A stretch of 64,000 bases of DNA, taken from contig NC_083387.1 in NCBI RefSeq assembly GCF_031755915.1, positions 524,501 through 588,500 of the forward strand, written 5' to 3'. This DNA comes from Ziziphus jujuba (Eukaryota; Streptophyta; Magnoliopsida; Rosales; Rhamnaceae). Under the pieces are notes generated by a model that did no database searches, was not told the DNA's origin, and saw nothing but the letters and a program-made list of their open reading frames with translations. Position numbers and translations under genes: made by a program. Of the stretch, positions 26,736 to 43,000 are shown piece by piece. Each line of letters starts with the position of its first letter. Within the stretch, counting starts at the first letter, position 1.

Positions 26736-27391
26736 CTAGTATTCCTCTTCTATCAATATCCAAATTTTGATGCCTAATACCCCATAAATAGTTTGAACTG
26801 TATAGGAACAACAATCAATTTTAGCTTGAATGGTTTGTAGAGGAATCCTTCCTTCTCTGATCCATTTGACACGTGCAATTTCTTTTCCATCGATACGCCC
26901 TGCAATTTGTACTTGAATTCTTTTTGTACCTGCCTGCTCAGTTAATTCAATAGCTTTTTTTATTGCTTTATGAAATGAAACTCTATTTTTTAATTGTCCG
27001 GCTATGAATTCCGCAAGAATATTAGGGATTCCATAAGGGTTTTCAATTCTTGTAATAGCAATGTTAAGTTTTCAATTCACACAATTAAGTTCTTTTTGTA
27101 CAATCATCTGTAATTCTATGATTCTTCTAGGTTCTATTAACAACTTTGGGAGTCCCATATAGATTATGACTTGAATCAAATCGATTCGTTTTTTAATTTC
27201 TATACATGAAATTAACTTGACACTAGAAGATATTTTCATATTTTTTTGTACATAATTCCTTATACAGTTTTGTATTTTTTTTATCTTCTTGTAGATCCTC
27301 CGAATAATCTTTTGGTTGTGCAAACCAAAGAGAATGATGACCTTGGGTTGCACCAAGTCTAAAACCAAGTGGATTTAGTTTTTTATCCCAT
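26736..27391 (-). pseudogene. rps3: rps3 (ribosomal protein uS3c), decayed
   Basis: Start ATG GGA then TAA: codon 3 (normally CAA) is a stop. Further along, frame pieces [20 protein letters not shown], the KH-domain region and the C-terminal WILIEEEY and stop (26736-26738) are all recognisable but in different frames. The span of 656 bp is close to normal. Confidence 0.9.
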
Positions 27392-27944
27392 AATCCCCCA
27401 CTACTATACATATCATGACATGTCATATCGATGTACTTCTTTTTTTTATTCATCCATGTATTTTTAAGCATAATATGGCATATTTTATTTGATTTTTTAT
27501 TATAAAAAAATATTTGTCCTTTAACCTTAAAATTCTTCAAAGACAATTTTCTTTCATTAAATAGTCTGTATAATAATGTACGGCTGTATGTTTCAATACA
27601 ATAGTTATATGACAAGTGGGTCTTTTTATTGGATAACCTCGTCCCCGAGCTCGAGGTTTTACTTTTTTCACAGTAATGCCTTCGTTGTCTTCCGCTTTAC
27701 TAATTTTTAGCTTTGCTTTGGTGAAACCTCTGTTGTGATTAGCATTTGCTGCTGCAGAAGAAACCAATTTTAAAATGGGAGAACATGCCCGATAGTGCAT
27801 GAGTTCGAGTATCAGAAGTGTTTCTTCATAAGAATGCCCACGAATCTGATCAATTACTCTTCGCACTTTATGAGTAGACGTATCTATAAATTCACCTATA
27901 GCGTATTCTTCTATATATCGGTCCATATTTTTCTTCTTTCTCAT
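27375..27944 (-). pseudogene. rpl22: rpl22 (ribosomal protein uL22c), decayed C-terminus
   Basis: Codons 1-135 are open ([48 protein letters not shown]). The native C-terminal region continues in another frame ([16 protein letters not shown]) and overlapped the start of rps3, as in plastomes. rpl22 has been lost from the plastome of legumes and some other lineages, so its presence argues against those as the source. Confidence 0.9.
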
Positions 27945-28010
27945 AAGGTTTACCTCTTACTAATGAACAATAAATATCTATATTCACTTTTTGTATTTAT
28001 TAAATAATTA

Positions 28011-28295
28011 TTAACAACGAGATCTATTATCATTTTTTGCATGTCCTCAGAAACTTAGAGTAGGCGAAAATTCTCCCAATTTATGTCCTACCATACGATC
28101 TATTATATAAATTGGCAAATGCTCCTTTCCATTATGGATAGTAATAGTATGCTCGATCATTGTCGGTATAATGGTAGACGCTCGGGACCAAGTGACCATT
28201 ATTTCTTTTTCTGCTTTTATGTTAAGCGTATTTATTTTTCTTAATAAATGATTCGCTACAAAAGGATTTTTTTTTTTTTTTAGTGAACATGTCAC
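28011..28295 (-). pseudogene. rps19: rps19 (ribosomal protein uS19c), GTG start
   Basis: The frame starts with GTG (28293-28295), the usual rps19 start in many plastids. It is open for 82 codons ([20 protein letters not shown]) and then hits TGA where CGA (Arg) is expected in NFRGHAK. The remaining GHAKNDNRSR tail reaches 28011. An expanded A run near the N-terminus adds codons. It marks the LSC side of the LSC/IR border. Confidence 0.9.
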
Positions 28296-28340
28296 AATTA
28301 ATTACTCCTTTTTTTTCTGGTAAAGACGAAGAAAAAAATT

Positions 28341-29818
28341 CTATTTACTACAACGCCGAAGAATCAAATTATCACTATAGTTATTCCTTTTTCTACTTCT
28401 TTTTCCAAGTGTAGGATAACCCTAAGGGGTTGCAGGTTTTTTTCTACCAATTAGGGCCCTCCCTTCACCACCCCCATGGGGATGGTCTATAGGGTTCATA
28501 ACTACTCCTCTTACTACAGGACACTTATCTCGCCAACATTTCGATCCGGTTCTACCCAAACTTTTCTAGTTCACCCTAACATTCCCCACTTGTCTGACTG
28601 TTGCTGAGCAGTTTTTGGATATCAAATGGACCTCCCCAGAAGGTAATTTTAATGTGGCCGATTTCCCTTCTTTTGCAATCAATTTCGCTACAGCACCTAC
28701 TACTCTAGCTGATTGTCCACCCTTTCCAAGTGTGATTTCTATGTTATATATGGCCGTGCCTAAGGGCATATTGGTTGAAGTAGATTCTTCTTTTTGATCA
28801 ATCAAAGCCCCTTCCTAAACTATACAAGTTTATGTAGATGATGATCTCTATACAGATGGATCTTATATGTATCGTATAATTCTTATATATACCATATAAT
28901 GAAGTACCACATGAGTGGATATATAGGAATCAAAATCTGCCGAATCATTCATGTTATGATCTTCTACATCCTAGGTCTTCCTGTTCTTTCATCTGGCTTA
29001 TGTTCTTCATGTAGCATTCAGACCGAATGACTCTATGAAATTACATCGATACTTCCACATATTACGGGTAACGTAGAAGACATCTCTATTTTTCCCCCCG
29101 GGAATCCTTAGAATTACCACTGCTTAACTTTCAATTTGCCTCTGGCCATTAAATGAAATGTGAATAACATGTCCTCCTCTCTTTGAAACAAGAGGCGCTT
29201 CTGATTCTTTCGATGCTTGTAACAATTTTGTCTTCTCTATATTACTATATCTATAGAGTCAATAATTTTATATGAGGAACTACTGAACTCAATCACTTGC
29301 TATCGTTACTCTTTATTTTTTTGTTTAGGTCTATCCTATAGAGGTATTCAAATTGGATCAATGATCGATTTCTAGGTTTCATTGTAAACCTAATTGGTTA
29401 CTTCCAATTACGTAAATCAATATTTCAAACTGCACTTAAAGGTAGGGCATTTCTCATTTTTATAGGAACTTCTATACCAGAAACAATGGTATCTTCAATT
29501 ATAGCCCTTCTAGGATGTAAAATATATCTTTTCTCACCATCCTTATTGTGTATGAGACAAATGTATGCATTTCAATTAGGATCATATTCTAGAGTTACGA
29601 TTCTACCATATATGTCTTTTTTATTCTGTTGAAAATTGATTTTACGGTATAAATGCTTATGGCCTCCCCCTCTATGCCCTGCGGTAATGATTCCTTTGGC
29701 ATTACGACCTTTACCACAATGATGCTACCCATAGATCAAATTATTTCATGGATTGGATTTCACTTAACTGTCTACGGCTCCTTTGCGTGCGCTCGGGGTA
29801 GAATAAATGTATCGTGAT
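28341..29818 (-). pseudogene. rpl2: rpl2 (ribosomal protein uL2c) with intron, decayed
   Basis: Exon 2 (28341-~28768) holds [20 protein letters not shown] to the C-terminal RRCSK. Exon 1 (~29432-29818) has lost its ATG (now ATC) and several bases near the N-terminus. A group II intron of about 0.66 kb separates them. A TAG follows VRVN in exon 2. It belongs to the inverted repeat in most plastomes. Confidence 0.9.
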
Positions 29819-29836
29819 GCTATTAAATATTTTGAT

Positions 29837-30118
29837 TTAAGTTCTTATCTTTCTAACAGGTGGAATAGAATAACCCAGTTGAAGTGTAATGATCATACAT
29901 CTATAATGCATTGTATATCCCATAGTAGGTCCCATTCTTCTACCCTTTCCTAGGAGTTGATGACTATTCATAGCTATTACCTTGACACCAAAGAAGAGTT
30001 CAACCCAATACTTTATTTTTGTCCTAGTTGATCCTGATTCGACATTAGAAGTATATTGATTTTTTAACAATAATCGAATACTTTTGTATGTAAATACTGC
30101 ATATTTAATTCCATCCAT
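29837..30118 (-). pseudogene. rpl23: rpl23 (ribosomal protein uL23c), ORF intact
   Basis: The 93-codon frame [20 protein letters not shown] to the stop at 29837-29839 is uninterrupted and of normal length. It has a dozen or so substitutions relative to usual plastid copies (for example GKNQYT to LKNQYT). It is an open frame by chance of slow IR-type decay rather than a functional nuclear gene: no transit peptide or nuclear promoter is seen. Confidence 0.88.
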
Positions 30119-30288
30119 AAATCTATTTTCTTCCCTATGAGTTATAGTCTCAATAAGAATGCTAGTTCTTACTGTTCATATGTTATGATATGAATATACC
30201 ACACCAATTTGTTATGTATGGATGATGAGATTCCATTGATACAGAGCCAATTCCAATAGACTTATTTTATTGGAGGGTCCCATTGGCG

Positions 30289-30312
30289 TGCATTCAGTAG
30301 AAATTGAACCTA

Positions 30313-30346
<34 letters not shown>

Positions 30347-30362
30347 ATTTAGCCATGGATGC
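30289..30362 (-). pseudogene. trnI-CAU: trnI-CAU plastid tRNA copy
   Basis: A 74-nt match to plastid tRNA-Ile(CAU), whose anticodon C is modified to lysidine in plastids. The anticodon CAU and surrounding stem are kept. A few changes lie in the acceptor end and T arm. It sits between rpl23 and ycf2, as in plastid inverted repeats. Confidence 0.9.
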
Positions 30363-30450
30363 TTCGTAGGGATCCTCGTACATGGTGAATAACCAAATTC
30401 CAATTCAAATGAAATCTTTAGGATAAATCAATGCAATTTAGGAGGACTCA

Positions 30451-31188
30451 ATGAAAGGACATAAATTCAAATCCTGGATTTTCGAATTAAGAGAGATATT
30501 GATAGAGATCAAGAATCTCATGATTTCTTGGATTCATGGACCCAATTCAATTCAATAGGATCTTTCATTCACTTTTGTTTCCATCAAGAACGTTTCACAA
30601 ACTCTTGGACTCCCGAATTTAGAGTATCCTACTTTCACACAATTCACATTTACAAGGTTCAACAAGCAATCGATATTTCACGATCAAGGGTGTAATACTA
30701 TTTGTAGTAGCGGTCCTTTTATATCGTATTAACAATCGAAAGATGGTCAAAATAAAAAATCTCTATTTGACAGGGCTTCTTCCTATACCTATGAATTTCG
30801 TTGGACCCAGAAATGATACATGGGAAGAATGTTTTAGGTCTTCCAATATCAATAGGTTGATTGTTTCACTCTTGTATCTTCCAAAAGGAAAAAAGATCTT
30901 TGAGAGCTATTTCCTGGATCCAAAAAAGAGTACTTGGGTTCTCCCAATAACTAAAAGTGTATCATGCATGAATCTAACTGGGGTTCGCAGTGGTGGAGGA
31001 ACTGGATCGAGAAAAAGAGGGATTCTAGTTGTAAGATATCTAATGAAACCATCGCTGGAATTGAGATCTCATTTAAAAAGGAAGATATCAAATATCTGGA
31101 GTTTCTTTTTGTATATTCTATTGATGATCCTATCCGCAAGGACCATGATTGGGAATTGTTTGATTGTCTTTCTCCGAGGAAGAGGCAA
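30451..31188 (+). pseudogene. ycf2: ycf2, 5' fragment only
   Basis: ycf2 encodes a giant FtsH-like protein of the plastid import motor, more than 2,000 residues. Only about the first 245 codons are here ([48 protein letters not shown]), with several frameshifts. The copy ends abruptly at ~31188, where rpoC1 sequence begins. Confidence 0.92.
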
Positions 31189-31497
31189 AACCCCTTTTTT
31201 GTAATTCCTAAGATGCAATTGGAGCTTACCAGCAGAAAATAATCCATTTAGATAGTCCTTTGTGGCTCCAGTGGCAACTAGATCAATGTGTTATTACTTC
31301 AAGAGAAGCTCCCCTCAAAGTTCACTATGAACCTTTGGGTACCTATCATGAGATTTATAGGTCCTATCTAATAGCAAGAAGCATAAAAAGGGAAATTTTT
31401 TGTATATACACTCAAACCACTGTTGGTCATATTTCTCATTATTGAGAAAACGAAGAAGCTATACAAGGATTTTTCCTAGCCTGCTCATATGATACCA
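31189..31497 (+). pseudogene. rpoC1: rpoC1, 3' fragment only
   Basis: The last ~100 codons of the plastid RNA polymerase beta' subunit: PFF.NSYDAIGAY-like sequence, then [40 protein letters not shown] and EEAIQGF..ACSYDT. It has frameshifts and a TGA, and the native stop is replaced so the end is approximate. It lies just upstream of rpoC2, as in plastomes. Confidence 0.9.
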
Positions 31498-31663
31498 ATA
31501 ATATGGTATCCAAGCTAAGTAATTCTATGACACCAGTGTGAATTCAGGTCTCTCCGGTTCAAGTAGGACCATAGTTCTTGAATTTCTATGTGAATCAAGA
31601 TCGAGAAAAGGAAGTTTTCCAATCATTGACTCAAACCCATTGGCGAACCCCACTCAGCGGAAT

Positions 31664-35782
<4,119 letters not shown>

Positions 35783-36005
35783 AGGAAAATTCATCCTTTT
35801 TTCTATTTGTGTTGTGGTCGTTTAATTTGGTAATAGAAATAAAGATAATAACGAATAGAAGGAAATGAATGGTCTGGATCGTGTATCAATGGCCAATCTT
35901 CGATAGAAGAGAAGGTTCTGTGGGAACAATTATTTATTTCTATTTTAGCTTCTCTTTTTTTTTTTTTCAACCAAAAAATGAAAAATAGAAGAAGTGTGGG
36001 GAGAA

Positions 36006-36702
36006 ATGACAAGAAGATATTGGAACATCAATTTGGAAGAAATGATGGGAGCAGGAGTTCATTTTGGTCATGGTACTAGGAAATGGAATCCTCGAATGGT
36101 ACCTTATATCTCTGCAAGGCGTAAAGGTAGTCATATTATAAATCTTACCATAACTGCTCGGTTTTTTACAGAAGCTTGTGATTTAGTTTTTGATGCTGCA
36201 AGTAGGGGAAAACAATTCTTAATTGTTGGTACCAAAAATAAAGCATCAGATTCAGTAGTACGGGCTGCAATAAAGGCTCGGTGTCATTATGTTAATAAAA
36301 AATGCTTGATGGTATGTTAACGAATTGGTATACTACAAAAACGAGACTTCACAAATTCAAGGACTTGAGAACAAAACAAAAGACGGGGAGACTCAATCGT
36401 CTTCCGAAAAGGGATGCGGCTGTGTTAAAGAGACAATTATCTCACTTGCAAACATATCTCGGCGGGATTAAATATATGACCGGATTGCTCGATATTGTAA
36501 TAATTGTTGATCAACAAGAAGAATCTACAGCTCTTCTTGAATGTATGACTTTGGGCATTCCAACAATATAAATTGTGATCCAGATGTAGCAGATATTTCG
36601 ATTTTGACAAATGATGACACTATAGCTTCAATTCGATTAATTCTTAACAAATTAGTATTTGCTATTTGTGAGGGTCGTTCTAGCTATATACAAAATTCTT
36701 GA
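36006..36702 (+). pseudogene. rps2: rps2 (ribosomal protein uS2c), decayed
   Basis: Start [20 protein letters not shown]; open for about 104 codons to 36320, then broken by a small deletion. The second part ([20 protein letters not shown] to TLGIPTI) is open at 36302-36571, followed by TAA, and the native C-terminus SSYIQNS and stop lie at 36700-36702. The span is 697 bp against 711. Confidence 0.92.
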
Positions 36703-36917
36703 TTAATAATAAGATAAGTAAATTATTTTTGGAACTCCATAGAATAGATTTATTGAATCGGTTACTATTTCTGACTCACACAAAAGAGATAAAAATAACT
36801 AAGGATATTATGCGATTAGTAGGTATTCAAAATATCCAATGCAAGTATGCAAATCGAAAATGAGATGGTTGAATCAAAATAATTCCTTTTAAAGTTCTAT
36901 TTCCTTCAAAGGTTAAT

Positions 36918-37284
36918 ATGAATGTTTTATTATGTTCCATCAACACACTAAAAGAGTTATATGATCTATCCGATGTGGAAGTAGGCCAACATTTCTATTG
37001 GCAAATAGGAAGTTTTCAAGTCCATGGCCAAGTACTTATTACTTCTTGGGTCGCAATTGCTATCTTATTAGGTTCAGCCATTATAGCTGTTCATAATCCA
37101 CAAACCATTCCAACTGACAGTCAGAATTTCTTTGAATATGCTCTTGAATTCATTCGAGATGTGAGTAAAATGCAGATTGGAGAAGAATATGGTCCCTGGG
37201 TTCCATTTGTTGGAACTATATTTTTATTTATTTTTGTTTCGAATTGCTCAGGGGCTCTTTTACCCTGGAAAATCATACATTTAT
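36918..37284 (+). pseudogene. atpI: atpI (ATP synthase CF0 subunit a), truncated at the NUPT end
   Basis: Subunit a of the plastid ATP synthase, 247 residues when complete. Codons 1 to ~121 are open ([20 protein letters not shown] to GALLPWKII). At ~37285 plastid identity ends and telomere-type repeats begin, so the proton-channel helices of the C-terminal half are missing. This junction is the right border of the plastid insertion. Confidence 0.94.
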
Positions 37285-37409
37285 CTAAACCCTAAACCCT
37301 AAACCCTAAATCCTAATCCCTAAACCTTAAACCCTAAACCCCAAACACCCCAAACCCCAACCCCTAACCCCCCTAACCCCAAATCCTAAACCCTAAAACC
37401 TAAACCCTA
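37285..37409. repeat. Interstitial telomere-type repeats (CCCTAAA)n, degenerate
   Basis: About 125 bp of CCCTAAA units, the plant telomere repeat in C-strand orientation. The first three or four units are perfect, then variants (TCCTAAT, CCTTAAA, CCCCAAA) follow. It touches the plastid/nuclear junction directly. It is internal, not a chromosome end, because tens of kb of genic DNA follow. Confidence 0.95.
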
Positions 37410-38410
37410 GATTTTAAAGGATTTAATGGATTGTAATGGAATTCCATAGATTTCATAAAGAATTTATAAGAATCCAATGAAATCTTTGGGATTAAGGCTA
37501 AATTTCATATTTGCAATTTTCTTCAAAATTTCATTGTTAAAATCCTTTCAAATCCATTAAAATTCATCATTTTTTAAAATCTTCTAAAATTAATAAGTTT
37601 TTGAATACCATTAAATTTTAAAAAAATTCTACAAAATTCTAATTGAATACACCTGGATTTTAATGGACTTTTATAAAATTTATTAAAATCTTAATTGAAT
37701 ATTATTGGACTTGTATAGACTCTTTTAAAATTTAAATCGAATACCTCCAAAATTTTAAACACTTTTAAAATCCTTCAAAATCTAGATTGAATACATCCCC
37801 CAAAACTTTATAGAATTCTTTTCAATTTAGAAAAAAAAATTTTAAAAAGTCATTGATTTTAAATTTTTTTTAAAAATAATGGATTTTAATGAATTTGAAA
37901 TGTTTTTAAAAGTGAAATTGGGAATAAAATTGTCAATATGAAATTCATCAAATCTGAATTAAATATCATTGGGCTTGTATGAATTCTTTTAAAATTTAAA
38001 TCGAATACTTTTAAACTTTTAAGTACTTTTAAAATCCTTTAAATTTTAAATTAAATACAATCTCCTTAAAGTTTAACTGATTTAAAATAAGTTATAGACT
38101 TTGAAGGATTTGATTGTTGTTATAGAATTACATAGACCCCATAAAGAATTCATTAGAATCTAACGAAATCTTTGAGGTCAAGATTGGATTTCATATTGAC
38201 AATTTTCTTCACAATTTTACTTTTAAAATTCTTTCAAATCCATTAAAATCTATTATCTTTTAAAATATTTTAAAATCAATGACTTTTTGTATACTTATAG
38301 ATTTTAAAAGAATTCTACAAAATCATAATCGAATACCTCTAAACTTCTAAATACTTTTAAAATTCTTCAAATTCTAAATTGAATACACCAATTTGAAGAG
38401 GTGAAATACT
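37410..38410. repeat. AT-rich diverged duplication, 686-bp offset
   Basis: Phrases at ~37430-37580 (ATAAAGAATT, GAAATCTTTG, CAATTTTCTTCA, TTTCAAATCCATTAAAAT) recur in the same order at ~38110-38270, displaced by 686 bp. A shorter motif resembling AATCGAATAC followed by CTTTTAAAAT recurs near 37735, 37998 and 38328. It looks like an old, eroded tandem repeat array next to the telomere-type block. No coding sequence is seen. Confidence 0.75.
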
Positions 38411-40009
38411 TATTTTTTGTCAAGAAATCCATTTTGAATACTTTTATTTAAACTTCAAAGTTCCAATTCTCTAAAAAATTATATAATAAAGACTTAGAAA
38501 AATAATGCGAAAAAATTATAAATATTTGGAGAAATTTTGAAAAACATTTAATAAAGTTTAGGGTCTGTAAAACATTTCTAGAGTCTTAGTACCTATATTT
38601 GATCAAGATGACCATCTTTCTATGGAGAAAAAAAAAATCTTTTTTTTTTATTATAATGTGTTTGTTATTTATAATTTGTAACAAGTTATATAAATAGCAA
38701 AAGTTATTCCAAAAAAAAAAAAAAGTGCTATAAAAGTAACTAAAATATATGAACGTATATAGATCAACATACAAGAAAAGAGAGAAGCATTCTATGCTTT
38801 TCTTTCATTGATCTCAACGTTTGTATTTTTAGGATCATACATTGACATATAGTATTTATGGATATTAATGAGAATTTTTTAATATAAAGAAAGCATTTAG
38901 ATTTAGCTAGTTAAATGTATTTATGTTTTTTGATTCATAATGTACGTAATAACTTCATATTATTTAAGTAGAATTTATCAAATATTTAAGCAATGTTGGA
39001 TAATCTAAAACTAAATATTTTGTCTTAAATGAAAAGAAAAAGAAATGAAAATTTACATAAATTGTGACGGAAGGAGAAAAAATAGTTTTCTCTTTTCTTT
39101 TTTTTTTTTTTCCCCCGAATAAGGAGAAAAAAATAATTGGTGAAAAGAAGAGTAGTTTTGAATGGGCTGCTCGGCCCGATACACTTACATTGGGTCGGGG
39201 ACATCGGGACGTTGGGACAACGTAGGCCGTAGGGAACATCCACGGTAGGGTGGTTTTGAATGGGTAGGCGAGAATAAAAGAAAAAGAATAAACAAATAGA
39301 TAAATGAAATTCTCATAGAGCACGCAATTCACGTTGTGGTGTCGGGATAGGGGTGGGGGTAGGCATTGGGACGCTTTACACCCCACTTTTACTGACGCAC
39401 ACAGAATTGAAAATATAGAATTGAGAATTGAGATAGTTGGAGAGAAAAACCCTCCAGACTCCACACTTGCGTCTCTGAAAGAAAAGAATAAATTCGTGGA
39501 AAGGCATGGCATGTCCATATCTCACCTGAAACCTGGAAGTGAATGAGGTTTTGGGATTGGAATTCCTTTTTTTTTTTTTTCTTTTTTCTTTTTTCCTCTC
39601 CAATTATGCTTGTTGGCGATTTATTCTTCTAATTTGATTTGTAATTGATAATTGGGTGGGTGAGGGATCGCCGCCACTGTCGTCTCCATCATCTTCGTCT
39701 ATATTCATATCGTATATAGTGGCTTGTGTTGCAGTGGAGTGGCAATTGGCATTTGGGGCGGCATTGCTTCACTAATTTAAATTCCCCAATTACAATTACA
39801 ATCACAATTGCAGTGGTTGGTAAAGAGAGAGAAATTTATATAATCCTTCCTTCCTTCCTATCTAAAACACATCCACCAGCAGCAGCGGCAGCGACAAGTA
39901 GCAGATAGAGGATAGAGCTGCTGTGTGTCGGTGGGCACTTGGACTGACTGAAGGGGAGTAATAGTATCAGTATACACTGTAGAGTAGAAAATCTTCTTTT
40001 AAATGAGCG
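38411..40009. other. Upstream region of the paladin-like gene
   Basis: AT-rich sequence to ~39100, then more mixed sequence with a CCTTCC microsatellite near 39846-39858, typical of a plant 5' leader. A TATA-like GTATATAG lies at ~39711. The promoter and 5' UTR are inferred. Frames at 38964-39518 and 39025-39243 are low complexity and not supported as genes. Confidence 0.5.
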
Positions 40010-43000
40010 ATGTCCATACCCAAGGAGCCGGAGCAGGTGATGAAGCTCAGAGGAGGATCAGTGCTGGGCAAGAAGACCATTCTCAAGAGCGATCATTTTC
40101 CTGGCTGCCAGAACAAACGCTTGTCCCCTCATATCGATGGCGCTCCCAACTATCGCCAGGTTCTGTCTTATCTCCATCATCTTTTTATTATAATTTAGCG
40201 ATCGCTTCCAGTTTCTTTTTTTAGTTTTTATTTTTATTTATTTTATTGTAATAAAAATGTATACGTTGTATGCCAATTCCCCTTATATTATTCACGACTG
40301 ATTGGTTTTTATTAATAGGCGGACTCTTTACATGTTCATGGTGTTGCAATTCCAACAATTGATGGGATCCGGAATGTTCTTAAACATATTGGGGCTCAGA
40401 AAATAGATGGCAAGGGAGCGCAAGTTCTTTGGATTAACCTTCGTGAAGAACCGGTACGTACTCGTTTCTTGCCATCACATCTTTGTGTTGCTAGTTTTCT
40501 TTTTTTAGTTGAAAATTATTTCATTATAAGCTACTGCATTAAGATAGGATGAACATGAAATCATTGTAGGGAATGCTATCACAATTGTACTCAAAGAACT
40601 TGGAAGGTTTTTCCTATTTTTCAGAGCAATTAATACAACTGAAGTCACAAGGGTCTTAAAAGACATCATATTCTGATAGAGCAACGGCATTTGCCTGTAC
40701 TTTGCATCTGTGGATTCTAAACGGGTTGTTTATTCTCCTAGCATGAATAGTTTGCTAGACCCTTATCCAAAGAAATGTAGCCTATGAGGTGTTAGGCAAC
40801 AATTATGGACCACATTTTGCCACCTAGTGCGAAAATTGTAAGAACCAATGTAGGTTCACCTCCAAAGCTTCCTCTACACTGACTGTGGAACTGTTTGGTA
40901 TAATTTACTTGTGAGAAGCTTCCTATTAGAGGACATTTCAAATTACATTACCCTGGTATCTGGTAGCGGCCAGCCTTGTGTATACTTGAAACAAGAGCTT
41001 TCATCCTTATTATTGAAATGATATGTTTTTTGCCGACGATTGTGGTAAAATGTTGACATTATGATGAGAGCATATATTAATCTCTCAAGGAAATACTGAA
41101 TTGTAATGTGGTACTATTTGTTGCCCACTTGGAAAAATTCTTAAGTGTCATAAAGCATCTTGCTATTACATTACAAGCATTAAGCATATTGGACCAGATG
41201 AAGTTTTTATATATGTTCAAGAAATCTTAAGAGAAACCAATCTAATGCATTCATGATGCGATGGAATTCTAAAATAAAGGCAGTTTAATTAAAGATTAAC
41301 ACTTGTTTACTTGCAAATTCTATTTACAATATGGTCTACAGATTGACACTCTGGTGAAACTTTTACCTGGTGTTGCATGTCCAATGTTTTTAAGATCCTT
41401 TTAGTTGTGTATTTTGACAAGCAATATTGTTCCGTTATTTTCTGCACGCAGGTGGTATACATTAATGGGCGACCTTTTGTTTTGCGTGATGTGGAAAGGC
41501 CTTTCTCCAACCTGGAATATACGGTGTGATATGATAAAGTAGTTTTGCCATTAAAAGTGGGAATATGTTTTATCAATTTCAAAGTTCTAGCATTTGTTAT
41601 TTTGATTTCGCAAAATAAATTATGAGTTCTTCTAGCCGTATTGCTACAGTAAAAAGTTTGGACTTTGAGAACGTATTTTTTTATGTTGTTTCCCTGTCTC
41701 TTAACTCGGCTATTTTGGGATATCACTTTATGACACTTGTCTCACCTATGTTAGAGGACCTTCCTAATTGATTGTTGTGCCTTTGATAATGCCATTAGGG
41801 AATCAACAGGGCTAGGGTTGAACAAATGGAAGCTCGACTGAAAGAAGATATCCTAATGGAAGCTGCAAGGTATGTTCATTTGTAATCACTAATTATTCAT
41901 AGTTATCTTTACCATTTGATACTTATTTTCTGCATGATAGCAAGTTTTATTTCCACATCTGACATAGCAGATACGGAAATAAGATCCTTGTAACTGATGA
42001 ACTACCAGATGGTCAGATGGTGGACCAGTGGGAACCAGTTTCTTCTGATTCTGTGAAGACACCATTGGAGGTATGTTTGCCGATGCTTATTTTGTAGGGT
42101 CCAATTAAGAGCCAGATTGTTTCACCAATAGTTACACAATATCTTTTTCTTTTTGTCCTTTTCTGTTACTTAGGTATATGAAGAACTACAAGTTGAAGGA
42201 TACCTTGTTGATTATGAGCGTGTTCCCATAACTGATGAAAAATCACCAAAAGAGCTGGATTTTGATATTTTGGTGAGTGCTTTTGAAAGATATTGAATTC
42301 TAGTAATTTGTGAAATATTTGTTTGCATGATATCATCATTGATTTTCTTTTCTCCTTTTATTACTAGTTGTTATATGACTTTTTGTTAAACCACCACTTT
42401 TCTTTGCATATAACTTGGATACCATGTAAGGCCACCACCTTTTCCAGAGTTAAAGATATAGGAACTGTGTCCAACTTTGTAAATTGAGCTAACACAGTAG
42501 CTAGTCTAATGACATTTATTATTTAGGGATGAACATAAGGTTTGTATTTGAGTGAAGGTTATCAACTTTCGTGGTTTCTTCCAATCATTCATTTCTATAT
42601 TTGAATAGGACATATATTATCAAATTGTCTAAACAATTAACTTAAAGGCAAGATGAAGATGATTACTAAAATATATAACAATAGAGACCCATTATTTGCT
42701 ATAATCACATTGACAATCTGTCCTGATTAAACTACTTTGATAAAATATGGCGTAGACAAGTTTAGGATAGTAGAGGATTCAAGGTAGCATGAGTGGATCA
42801 CACACTGTTAACATGAAAGAAATAACTAAACATTGCTGGTAAATCCTATAAGAGACTCCATATGAAAGCCCCCTTGATTGACGTGGTTGGTGAGAGGCGT
42901 CCTCTACTTTGAGCAGCAGATTAAAGTGTTTTAGCTTCTTAATCTTGATTTTGGTCAAGACATTCAATATAAGTTTTGTTAAGTTATCCCAAAGGCTTAA

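Noticed and set aside
37285..37409. A true chromosome end
   Set aside because: The tract is only about 125 bp, degenerate, and followed by more than 26 kb of genic DNA. It is interstitial.
38964..39518. A 184-codon minus-strand ORF upstream of the paladin-like gene
   Set aside because: It is Phe/Ser-rich from A/G tracts, lies in a probable promoter, and has no domain.
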